DNA of 64,000 bases. Origin: Halanaerobium saccharolyticum (GTDB lineage Bacteria; Bacillota; Halanaerobiia; Halanaerobiales; Halanaerobiaceae). The stretch spans positions 48,019 through 112,018 of the forward strand of contig NZ_QLME01000008.1 of NCBI RefSeq assembly GCF_003259895.1, given 5' to 3'. Both the position numbers and the translations under genes were made by a program. How positions within the stretch are numbered: position 1 is the stretch's first letter; every line of letters starts with the position of its first letter. Under the pieces are notes generated by a model. That model ran no database searches. It was not told where the DNA came from and saw only the letters and a program-made list of their open reading frames with translations. Positions 20,346 to 27,808 of the stretch are shown in pieces.

Positions 20346-20630
20346 ATGATGTTAATTGCAAGCTGTGAAATTAAATTATATTTACCGGGAGCGGCGACTT
20401 TAAAAGATAAGCGGCAGATAATAAAAAGTCTGCTGCAGAAGAGTAAAAATAGATTTAATCTTGCTGCAGCAGAGGTGGATGCTCAGGATTATATTCAGAC
20501 TGCTGTACTTGGAGTAGCTGCAGTTGGAAGTGATTATAACCAACTGCAGAGTCTGATGGATAAATATCTTGATTTTATCGAATCTTTTCCCGAATTTTTA
20601 CTCACAGATTTCGAAGTGACAATCAGCTGA
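20346..20630 (+). CDS. DUF503 (YlxP-like) protein
   Basis: The 94-residue protein matches the DUF503 family in length and sequence: it begins with a beta strand (LIASCEIKLYLPGAATLKDK) and continues RQIIKSLLQKSKNRFNLAAAEV. In Bacillus, ylxP sits in the nusA-infB operon, but its function is unknown. AAAAAGGGGAATAA precedes two adjacent ATGs. Its 3' end overlaps the convergent nagB gene by 33 bases. Confidence 0.85.
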   Translation: MMLIASCEIKLYLPGAATLKDKRQIIKSLLQKSKNRFNLAAAEVDAQDYIQTAVLGVAAVGSDYNQLQSLMDKYLDFIESFPEFLLTDFEVTIS

Positions 20631-21368
20631 TAGATCCTCTTTGTTAATTAAGGAGGCAGCTTCTTGATCGAGTAAAATAGTGATTTCTGGATGTGTCTGC
20701 AGTAAGGTAGCTGGAACCTGAGTTGAAATTTTACCGCTGACAGTTTTCTTGATTGCCTCAGCTTTGTTTTTTCCACTTGCCAGTAAAACAATTCTATCTG
20801 CCTTTAAGATAGTTGCCATGCCCATTGAAATTGCTTTTTTTGGTACTTCATCTTTACTGTCAAAATAGCGGCTGTTGGCCTCAATGGTTTCTTCAGTTAA
20901 ATCTACTACTTCAGTAGCTACATTTAAGTTTTCAGCCGGTTCATTAAAACCTATATGGCCATTTGAGCCAATCCCCAGAATCTGTAGATCAATTCCCCGG
21001 GCTCTTTTAATAGATTTTTCGTAATCTCTACATTCCTGCTGCGAGTCTTCTGCTGCTCCATCCGGAATATGAATATTTTCCTTTTGGATATTTATCTCAT
21101 TAAATAAATTCTGATACATATAATGGTGATAGCTGTTGGGATGATCTGCTTTTAGTCCACAGTATTCATCCAGATTAAAGCTCTGAACCTCATTAAAATC
21201 TATTTCATCATCTCTATACATTTCAATTAATTTATCATACATGCCCAGCGGTGTTCCTCCTGTAGCCAGTCCCAGATTACTATCCGGTTTTAAAGTAATT
21301 TGACTTGCTACCATCAATGCTGCTTTTTTACTCATTGTCTGATAATCTTTCTCTACAATAATTCTCAT
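20598..21368 (-). CDS. nagB: Glucosamine-6-phosphate deaminase
   Basis: The 256-residue protein has the NagB motifs: GLATGGTPLGMYDKLIE (phosphate loop), FNLDEYCGL with the active-site aspartate, the LGIGSNGHIGFNEP catalytic loop, and SMGMATILKADRIVLLASG. It converts glucosamine-6-phosphate to fructose-6-phosphate and ammonia, feeding amino sugars into glycolysis. It lacks the extra C-terminal residues of the allosteric E. coli enzyme and is closer to the Bacillus form. It follows the NagR regulator on the same strand, 30 bases apart. No nagA is adjacent. Confidence 0.96.
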   Translation of the reverse strand: MRIIVEKDYQTMSKKAALMVASQITLKPDSNLGLATGGTPLGMYDKLIEMYRDDEIDFNEVQSFNLDEYCGLKADHPNSYHHYMYQNLFNEINIQKENIHIPDGAAEDSQQECRDYEKSIKRARGIDLQILGIGSNGHIGFNEPAENLNVATEVVDLTEETIEANSRYFDSKDEVPKKAISMGMATILKADRIVLLASGKNKAEAIKKTVSGKISTQVPATLLQTHPEITILLDQEAASLINKEDLSADCHFEICE

Positions 21369-21398
21369 TTTTACACATCCTTTTTAATAATTTCAAAA

Positions 21399-22130
21399 TT
21401 AATCTAAATCAAAAGTGAATTTAAACTTATAATTATCATTTCTGTAATAGGCAGAGGTATATTCTATTGTTTCTGCATTTTCATTTTTGCTGATCTGTTC
21501 AAAATAAAGTCCGAGCAGACCTTCTTTAACCTGCATTTTTTCTGCTATACCACCATTTAAAATAACTGCTTCAACTTCTGCTTCTGCCTTACTCAGCTGA
21601 ATATTATATTTATCTTTTATAATCTTAAACAGGGAATTGTTCTCTAATTCATCTTTTTTTAAATCTCTGAAATGATCTACAGCTAAATAAGTGTTTTCCA
21701 GCAGAAAGGGTTTATTTTCTATTAGCCTGAGTCTTTCCAGTCTGAAAAGAGGGGCTTCAGGATTTAAATTCATTTTTACAGCTGCTTTTTTATCTTTAAT
21801 TTCAGCAAAATTTAAAATTCTGGTAGTATAGTTTAAGCCTTTTTTCTCCATTTCTTTAGTAAAACTCAAAAGAGGAGAAATACTGTAGCTCTGCTGATAA
21901 TCATTGACAAAGGTTCCACTGCCCTGTTTTCTAATTAGATAGCCATTATCTACCAAGATATCAACTGCCTTTTTAACAGTCATCCGGCTGATATTATTGT
22001 ATTCAGCTAATTCTCTTTCTGAGGGCAGACGCTCTCCTACCTCAAATTCTCTGTTCTGGACTGCAGTTAGAATGCTTTCTTTGAGCTGATAATAAAGGGG
22101 TAAGGGGCTATTTTTATTAATTTCCTGCAT
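21399..22130 (-). CDS. nagR: NagR/YvoA-type GntR transcription regulator
   Basis: The 243-residue protein has an N-terminal GntR winged helix (LPSERELAEYNNISRMTVKKA, about residues 40-60, and RKQGSGTFV) and a UTRA ligand domain of the HutC subfamily. These regulators respond to glucosamine-6-phosphate or N-acetylglucosamine-6-phosphate. It lies upstream of nagB, and a dre-like operator stands in its promoter, which together support the NagR call. AGGAGG precedes the ATG on the minus strand. Confidence 0.9.
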   Translation of the reverse strand: MQEINKNSPLPLYYQLKESILTAVQNREFEVGERLPSERELAEYNNISRMTVKKAVDILVDNGYLIRKQGSGTFVNDYQQSYSISPLLSFTKEMEKKGLNYTTRILNFAEIKDKKAAVKMNLNPEAPLFRLERLRLIENKPFLLENTYLAVDHFRDLKKDELENNSLFKIIKDKYNIQLSKAEAEVEAVILNGGIAEKMQVKEGLLGLYFEQISKNENAETIEYTSAYYRNDNYKFKFTFDLD

Positions 22131-22164
22131 AATTTTTGCCTCCTAAATAGGAATATACAACATG

Positions 22165-22176
22165 TGGTCTATACCA
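22165..22176 (-). promoter_or_regulatory. dre-like NagR operator
   Basis: On the minus strand the sequence ATTGGTATAGACCACA contains the near-palindrome TGGTATAGACCA, which agrees with the DasR/NagR responsive element (core TGGTCTAGACCA). It lies just downstream of the -10 box of nagR, so bound NagR would block transcription of nagR-nagB. Confidence 0.8.
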
Positions 22177-22205
22177 ATTATAATATAAAAAATTATTATC
22201 TGCAA
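22177..22205 (-). promoter_or_regulatory. Promoter of nagR-nagB
   Basis: On the minus strand TTGCAG (plus positions 22200-22205) and TATAAT (22177-22182) are 17 bases apart. The operator begins next to the -10 box. Confidence 0.65.
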
Positions 22206-22224
22206 GTTTAAAGCAGATAATAAT
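22192..22224 (-). terminator. Terminator hairpin after the CHR transporter genes
   Basis: ATTATTATCTGC (22192-22203) and GCAGATAATAAT (22213-22224) form a perfect 12-bp stem with T runs on both sides (A run at 22187-22191 on the plus strand). It ends the minus-strand CHR operon and overlaps the nagR -35 box. Confidence 0.65.
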
Positions 22225-22236
22225 TTTTGAACTTAG

Positions 22237-22800
22237 CTAAAATTTAAAAATAATACCAATTAGAGCTGCTGCCATTATGTAAATTATGGGATGCTGCTTG
22301 AATTTGCGGATCGCTATAAAAATAATAATCAATAATAATAGTGACTTATAATCAAAAAATTGGAAGAGATTATTATTAAACTGTAAATTATTTAAATCAA
22401 AAATTCCTCCCCGGGCCAGCTCAAAAGCAGCTGAGGCGATTAATCCTGCCACTGCAGGTCTAATCCCGCTAAAAGCCGATTTGACAAGGGGGTGCTGATT
22501 AAAGCTTTCAAAATAGTGGGCAATGATTGTAATTATAATTACCGAAGGAGCTGCAAGACCAGCTGTAGCAATTATTCCTCCTGTAATTCCAGCAGTATTG
22601 TTACCAATAAAGGTGGCTGTATTAATCCCAATCGCACCTGGAGTTGATTCCGAAATGGCAATCATATTCAGGAGTTCTGCGGCAGTCATCCAGCCGTATT
22701 TTACAATTAAATCCTGTAAAAAAGGAAGAGCAGCCAGTCCACCTCCCAGAGCAAACAGACCAACTTTAAAAAATTCTAAAAATAAAATAAGATAAGTCAT
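22237..22800 (-). CDS. chrA: CHR-family (chromate-type) transporter subunit, short form 1
   Basis: The 187-residue protein is a half-size CHR protein with about six membrane spans. The hallmark FKVGLFALGGGLAALPFL is near the N-terminus, followed by SESTPGAIGINTATFIG and GIRPAVAGLIASAA. Short CHR proteins work as pairs encoded by tandem genes; the second partner is directly upstream with a one-base overlap (ATG A of this gene at 22800 shares the stop). Some export chromate, others probably carry different anions, so the substrate is uncertain. Confidence 0.88.
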   Translation of the reverse strand: MTYLILFLEFFKVGLFALGGGLAALPFLQDLIVKYGWMTAAELLNMIAISESTPGAIGINTATFIGNNTAGITGGIIATAGLAAPSVIIITIIAHYFESFNQHPLVKSAFSGIRPAVAGLIASAAFELARGGIFDLNNLQFNNNLFQFFDYKSLLLLIIIFIAIRKFKQHPIIYIMAAALIGIIFKF

Positions 22801-23387
22801 TATTTATCACTTTCCTGATTCTGTTTTTGGTAGTTATGATAGGCTGTCTGGAGATTACCGCGATAGTATTGGATTAAAATGCCTGCTGCAGCAGAACCCA
22901 AAATAACAAAAACCGGTGATAGTCCGAAGATTACCAGCAGTAAAAAGGCCAGTATAAATATTAGTAAACTAATTTTACTCTTATCTGATTTCTGCCACAT
23001 TTTAATTACTATATCAATTATTAAGGCCACTACTGCAACCTGAATAGCCGCAAAAGCATGCTGAAAAAGATTAATTTGCTGAAAACGCTTAAAAAATGAA
23101 GCAATAAGAGTTATAATAATAAGTGAGGGCATAATAAAACCAGAAGTTGCTGCCAGAGCACCTTTAACACCGCTGAGGCTATAGCCGGTCATGGTTGCGG
23201 TATTAACCGCTATGATACCGGGAGTGCTCTGTCCAATTGCATAATAATTATAGATATCATTTTCTTTAATCCAGCCTAAATTATCTACCAGTTCTCTTTT
23301 GATTATTGGCAGCATTGCATAACCGCCGCCAAAGGTAAAAGAACCAATTTTAAAGAATATCAAAAATATTTTCAGTAATTTTTTCAC
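22800..23387 (-). CDS. chrA: CHR-family (chromate-type) transporter subunit, short form 2
   Basis: The 195-residue protein carries FKIGSFTFGGGYAMLPIIKR, AIGQSTPGIIAVNTATMTGY and a second hydrophobic half, the CHR pattern. It is the first gene of the pair on the minus strand. Its C-terminus is hydrophilic (YYRGNLQTAYHNYQKQNQ). Together the two likely form a heterodimer of opposite topology. A GGAGGTTGAAT site lies upstream. Confidence 0.88.
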   Translation of the reverse strand: MKKLLKIFLIFFKIGSFTFGGGYAMLPIIKRELVDNLGWIKENDIYNYYAIGQSTPGIIAVNTATMTGYSLSGVKGALAATSGFIMPSLIIITLIASFFKRFQQINLFQHAFAAIQVAVVALIIDIVIKMWQKSDKSKISLLIFILAFLLLVIFGLSPVFVILGSAAAGILIQYYRGNLQTAYHNYQKQNQESDK

Positions 23388-23566
23388 TTTTTATTCAACC
23401 TCCGGCTAATATTATAACATATTCCAAAAAGTATAGCGAAAAAATAGCTCAATTTATTCTATTAAAAGGGCTAATTAAAAAGGATAATAGCAGTTTTTAG
23501 AGAATAATATTTATATAGACTTTAATTAATGTATTTAACTCATGCAGTTGAAAGGAGGTTTTTGTT

Positions 23567-23638
23567 ATGGCCGAAATAGTAGGGATTGTTGTTATAATAT
23601 GGGCTGTTGTTTACTTTTTTGATAGAATGGCTCCATAA
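23567..23638 (+). CDS. 23-residue single-span membrane peptide
   Basis: A short frame, MAEIVGIVVIIWAVVYFFDR followed by MAP and TAA, follows AAAGGAGG at 7-8 bases and precedes a perfect terminator. It would form one membrane helix (about residues 4-18) with a positive/negative C-terminal end. Strong ribosome site, own terminator and isolation between two operons make it a real gene in my view. I recognise no family. Small proteins of this type modulate transporters or kinases, but nothing here shows its partner. Confidence 0.6.
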   Translation: MAEIVGIVVIIWAVVYFFDRMAP

Positions 23639-23651
23639 GAGGAAAAAATTT

Positions 23652-23684
23652 GAAGGGAGAATTTAATTATTTCTCCCTTCTTTT
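23652..23684 (+). terminator. Terminator after the 23-residue membrane peptide gene
   Basis: GAAGGGAGAA (23652-23661) and TTCTCCCTTC (23671-23680) form a perfect 10-bp stem with a 9-base loop, followed by TTTT. It stands 13 bases after the small gene. Confidence 0.85.
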
Positions 23685-23730
23685 CCACCATAATTAGAGA
23701 GATAAACTTTAAGTTAATAGGGGAGTAATA

Positions 23731-24792
23731 ATGTCTAATATTATAGAAAATCTAAAGATTATATTTTTATTAGTAAAAAAAGATTTAAAAGAATCCTTAA
23801 AAAACAGAACTGCATTGATGATTATTATGCTGCCGCTTTTTGCCTCACTCATGTTTTCGCTTGTCAGTTCAGAGCAGCTGGTGCGAAATTTTGAACTGGC
23901 AGTAAGTGGACAGGAAACTCAGGAACTTATATCATTTATTAACGATAATTTTCAAAACTTTAAAATTGAAGAATATGCAAATATTGAGGCCGGAAAAACA
24001 GATACTGCTTCCGGTAATATTGATGCTGCCCTTAATTATAATCCGGAGGCAGCAGATATAGAAGATCGTTATCAAATTTATCTGGACAGCAGAGATACGG
24101 TTAATTTTTTTATTTTAAGAGAAAATATTTCCCAGATATTAAGCAGCTATCATAATTTAGATAGTGGTCCTCAATTTTATTTTCAGCCTGCTGCAGATTT
24201 TACAGCCAGCAGTTCTATTTTGCCGGTCTGGTTAACTGTTACAATTACCATGATTGGCTTAATGTTGATTTCTGCTTCTTTATCCGAAGAAAAAGATAAT
24301 AAGACTCTATCAGCTCTACTTGTGAGCAGAGTAAATATTTATCAGGTAATAGCAGCCAAAACTTTATTTGCCTGGATTTTAACCTTAATTACTTCGGTCT
24401 TAATGGGAGCTTTAAATGGAGTTCTGGCAGTTGGATTTGATAGACTACTGCTGGCTTTTACAATTATTTCTATTGCTGCTTTTGTATTTAGTGGTCTGGG
24501 CTTAATTATCAGTCTTTTCAGCAGCTCACAATCTTCTTCCAGATCAATTTCGACTGTAATTTATTTTCCAATTATTTTTCCGGCTCTGGTTGCAGATGTT
24601 TCTCCACTAACTCAAAAATTAGCTCTGTTTTTTCCCACTCATTATCTCTATCAGGCTCTGGACAAAGTTCTGGTCTACCAGGGCGGAAACAGCAGTCTTA
24701 GTTTAGAATTATCATTTTTGCTTTTATTTGCCATTATTTTTTATCTTATTATTTTGATTTATATCAGAAAGGCTGATTCTATTGTTGAATAA
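23731..24792 (+). CDS. ABC-2-type transporter permease
   Basis: The 353-residue protein has an N-terminal membrane span (about residues 28-46, MIIMLPLFASLMFSLV), a large extracytoplasmic region (about 50-160) and five further spans in the C-terminal half, the NatB/ABC-2 layout. A conserved LSEEKDNKTLSALLVSRV stretch follows the second span. It probably pairs with the ATPase encoded two genes downstream. The substrate is unknown; drugs, peptides or sodium are typical of the family. GGGGAG precedes the ATG. Confidence 0.85.
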   Translation: MSNIIENLKIIFLLVKKDLKESLKNRTALMIIMLPLFASLMFSLVSSEQLVRNFELAVSGQETQELISFINDNFQNFKIEEYANIEAGKTDTASGNIDAALNYNPEAADIEDRYQIYLDSRDTVNFFILRENISQILSSYHNLDSGPQFYFQPAADFTASSSILPVWLTVTITMIGLMLISASLSEEKDNKTLSALLVSRVNIYQVIAAKTLFAWILTLITSVLMGALNGVLAVGFDRLLLAFTIISIAAFVFSGLGLIISLFSSSQSSSRSISTVIYFPIIFPALVADVSPLTQKLALFFPTHYLYQALDKVLVYQGGNSSLSLELSFLLLFAIIFYLIILIYIRKADSIVE

Positions 24793-25282
24793 TAAAATCA
24801 TTTTTTTAGCAGTGCTGCTTGTATTTTTAGCAACTCCTTTTGTTGAGGCGGAAAGTTTTGAAAGTCCTGAATCCTTTACAGAATATGTTTATGCTAATTA
24901 TGCAGATGAAAACTTTGAAGAGGTTTATAATAACTTTGCTGCCGAATTGAAAAGAGTACTTGCCGAAGAGGATTATCTGGAGTTTCAGCAGCATAATTTT
25001 GAAAAATACAAACTGGAATATACAGAAATTGAAGTGGGAACAGCTGAAGAAATTACATTTGAAGAAATTGAAGCTGAATTTGAGTACGCCCGTGACTTTG
25101 GCAGCTATTACCGGCTGCAGGTAAGTTATCTGCTTAAATTTAGTCGTCTTGGTCGTCGGGAAGAGAGATCAGAAAAGGATGTTTATCTTAGAAAAATCAA
25201 TGATGATTTTCAAATTTTCTGGGATTATGAGAGTGCTTTAAGTGATGATCAGGCTGCCAATAGAGATGATCAGGATGAGTAA
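24782..25282 (+). CDS. Secreted protein of unknown function in the ABC exporter operon
   Basis: The 166-residue protein starts with a TTG (24782 or 24785) inside the end of the permease gene, an 11-base overlap. A signal peptide (NKIIFLAVLLVFLATPFVEA) is followed by a strongly acidic domain of about 120 residues with YVYANYADENFEEVYNNFA and alternating strand-like segments. The size and pattern are compatible with an NTF2-like fold, but I do not recognise a family. Its position between the permease and ATPase genes suggests an extracytoplasmic helper of the exporter. Confidence 0.7.
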   Translation: MLNNKIIFLAVLLVFLATPFVEAESFESPESFTEYVYANYADENFEEVYNNFAAELKRVLAEEDYLEFQQHNFEKYKLEYTEIEVGTAEEITFEEIEAEFEYARDFGSYYRLQVSYLLKFSRLGRREERSEKDVYLRKINDDFQIFWDYESALSDDQAANRDDQDE

Positions 25283-26198
25283 ACCGATTATTGAAATCAA
25301 TAATTTAGAAAAAACATTTTCTGGTTTTAAGGCGCTTCGGGGAATTAATCTCCAGATTAATAAAGGAGAGATAGTTGGTCTTCTGGGCCCTAATGGTGCT
25401 GGCAAAACCACTACTCTTAAAATATTAACTGGTCTTTTAAATGCAGATCAGGGAAGTATCAAAATTATGGGAACAGAAGTTGATAAACAGCTCCCGACCT
25501 GGCTTAAGGCCAAAATTGGGGTAGTTTTTGAGGAAAGCAATTTATATCTGCGCCTTAATGCCCTCGATAATCTAAAATTATTTGCTGGAATCAATAATGT
25601 CAGCACTGAGAGAGTGCTGCAGCTGCTGACTGAATACCAGCTGCAGGATGCTGCTAAAAAAGAGGTTAAGAATTTTTCTAAAGGAATGAAAAAGAGGTTG
25701 ATGATCTGTAGAGCCCTGCTGGCTGAGCCAGAAATTTTAGTGCTCGATGAGGCTACAGGTGGACTGGATCCTATTTCTGCCGAAATTATTAGAGAAAAGG
25801 TTCTTGCTTTAAAAAAAGAGGGGAAAACTGTTATTCTGTGCACTCATTATCTGGAAGAAGCAGATCGGCTCTGTGATCGAATCGCCTTTATTAATCAGGG
25901 CCAGGTAATAGCTGTAGATAGTCCGGCAGTATTTAAAGATAGTCTGCAGGAAAAATATGTTGAGCTTAAATTTTTAGCTGATTCAGAAATGGCCGAGCAG
26001 GAAAGGTATAATTTTATAGAAAATATTTTAGATGCAGAAGATAACTATAGTCTGCAGTCTGGACATTTAACTCTGCAGTTAAATATTAATCAGCAGCTTT
26101 TTGAAAAGGCTGCAGGAATTGGGGCTGAATTTAAGCTGCTGGGTCTGGAAAAAGTAGAGGCTGATTTACAGCAGGTTTTTAACAATTTAAATAATTAA
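25275..26198 (+). CDS. ABC transporter ATP-binding protein
   Basis: The 307-residue protein has Walker A GPNGAGKTTT, Q-loop region, signature FSKGMKKRL, Walker B ILVLDEATGGLD and the switch histidine in CTHYLEEADRL. The C-terminal 80 residues resemble the extension of NatA-type exporter ATPases. The ATG at 25275 starts the conserved MSKPIIEINNLEK; in-frame upstream ATGs lie inside the previous gene. It overlaps the secreted-protein gene by 8 bases and powers the permease at 23.7 kb. Confidence 0.9.
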   Translation: MSKPIIEINNLEKTFSGFKALRGINLQINKGEIVGLLGPNGAGKTTTLKILTGLLNADQGSIKIMGTEVDKQLPTWLKAKIGVVFEESNLYLRLNALDNLKLFAGINNVSTERVLQLLTEYQLQDAAKKEVKNFSKGMKKRLMICRALLAEPEILVLDEATGGLDPISAEIIREKVLALKKEGKTVILCTHYLEEADRLCDRIAFINQGQVIAVDSPAVFKDSLQEKYVELKFLADSEMAEQERYNFIENILDAEDNYSLQSGHLTLQLNINQQLFEKAAGIGAEFKLLGLEKVEADLQQVFNNLNN

Positions 26199-27790
26199 TG
26201 ATAGCTAGCGGGGTAGATAGAATGCAGGAAATTTCACCTGATTTTGATTTTCTTTTTAATAATTTAAATAAAATGGCATATATTTTTTTTGATCCCACTC
26301 ATTTTGGTCCTGTAAATAAAAAAATGGCTGTTTTTTGTTCATCTGAGATCCACGAATTAGAGGGTCAATCAATATCAGTTATCCTGGATCAAAAAGAGAT
26401 AGAAACAGTTAAAAAATTTAACCAGAAAATTTTCGAAGATGGTTTATGCAAAAGTGCTAAAATGGAAATTGAAATAAATAATGAATTACACATAATTGAA
26501 GTTGAGACAATACCTCATCATAATCAGATGGGGCAAGTTGATTATTTACTCTGTCTGGCCGAGGATATTACTGCTGAAATAGAAAAAGAAGAGAGATTTT
26601 ATAGAAATAAAAAAAGGTACAGCAGCATTTTCAAAAAAGCGCCCCTGGCTTTTGTTGTTTCAGATAGAAAAACTAATATTATTGACTGGAATGATAAGGC
26701 GGAGGAGATTTTTGGCTGGCAGAAGGAAGAGGTTATAAATAAAAATTTCAATCTTATTGTGGCAGAGGAATCCTATTCTGAAATTACAGATGTGGTGGAA
26801 AATGTTTTTGAAGGTGAAAAAAGTTATAATATCAATAAAAACATAGCAAAAGATGGCAGTGAACTTTACTGTGAGTGGAATACAGCTTTAATTAAAGATA
26901 AAAATGATAAAATACTGGAGATTATTTCTATTGCTCAGGATATCAGTGAAAAGATAAAAACTAAACAGAGAATAAAAAATCAGAAAGAAGAATTAAAATA
27001 CAGTGAATTAAGAACTCAATTTTTTGCTAATATTTCTCACGAATTAAAAACTCCTTTAAACCTAATTTTTTCAAGTCTGCAGTTATTAGATTATAAACTG
27101 CAGAATACCGACTCAAAACAGACCAATCAATTTGCTAAATATTTAAGCTCAATTAGAAATAATGGTTTTAGACTTTTACGACTGGTTAATAATTTAATTG
27201 ATCTAACTAAAATTGATGTTAATACTTTTCAGCTTCATCGTGGTAATTTTGACATTATAGAGCTTGTAAAATCAGTAGTTGAAAGTACAGCGGATTATCT
27301 GGAGACAAAAAATAGAAATTTTCGTTTTGAATGTGAATTAGATTCTCAAATTATCGCCTGTGATCCTTTTAATATAGAAAGAGTAATTTTAAATTTAATC
27401 TCAAATGCTGTAAAATTTACGGCCGAAGGTGATGAAATTTTATTAAGAATTGAAAAAGAGGGAGCTCGGGTAAAAATATCTCTGAGAGATACCGGGATCG
27501 GAATCAAAAAGGAGAATCAGGATATTATATTTGAGCAGTTTAGACAGGTTGATCAGAACTTTAATAAAAAGCGTGAAGGTAGTGGGATAGGATTATCACT
27601 GGTTAAATCCATTGTGGAAATGCACGGGGGAACAATAACTTTAGACAGTATTTATGGTATCTACAGCTGTTTTAATGTTTATCTCCCGGTTGATAAAATA
27701 GACGAAAAGACTCTAGCAGCAGAAAGTTATGCTGCTGACAGTCTGTTAAATAAGGTGGAACTGGAGTTTAGTGACATTAATTATATTTAG
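26198..27790 (+). CDS. PAS-domain sensor histidine kinase
   Basis: The protein (530 residues) has two PAS-like domains (about residues 20-130 and 140-255; the second begins YSSIFKKAPLAFVVSDRKTN) and no membrane span, so it is cytoplasmic. The kinase core shows the H box FFANISHELKTPLN, N box NLISNAVKF, G1 DTGIGIKKE and G2 GSGIGLSLV. The start overlaps the ATPase stop (TAATG); ATG 26222 with GGGGTAG upstream is an alternative. No response regulator gene is adjacent, so its partner is unknown, though coupling to the exporter operon suggests shared control. Confidence 0.9.
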   Translation: MIASGVDRMQEISPDFDFLFNNLNKMAYIFFDPTHFGPVNKKMAVFCSSEIHELEGQSISVILDQKEIETVKKFNQKIFEDGLCKSAKMEIEINNELHIIEVETIPHHNQMGQVDYLLCLAEDITAEIEKEERFYRNKKRYSSIFKKAPLAFVVSDRKTNIIDWNDKAEEIFGWQKEEVINKNFNLIVAEESYSEITDVVENVFEGEKSYNINKNIAKDGSELYCEWNTALIKDKNDKILEIISIAQDISEKIKTKQRIKNQKEELKYSELRTQFFANISHELKTPLNLIFSSLQLLDYKLQNTDSKQTNQFAKYLSSIRNNGFRLLRLVNNLIDLTKIDVNTFQLHRGNFDIIELVKSVVESTADYLETKNRNFRFECELDSQIIACDPFNIERVILNLISNAVKFTAEGDEILLRIEKEGARVKISLRDTGIGIKKENQDIIFEQFRQVDQNFNKKREGSGIGLSLVKSIVEMHGGTITLDSIYGIYSCFNVYLPVDKIDEKTLAAESYAADSLLNKVELEFSDINYI

Positions 27791-27808
27791 AAGTAAGGAG
27801 GGGTTTCC

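Noticed and set aside
25448..25843. 131-residue minus-strand frame inside the ABC ATPase gene
   Set aside because: It lies opposite Walker and signature motifs of an obvious gene and has no domain of its own.
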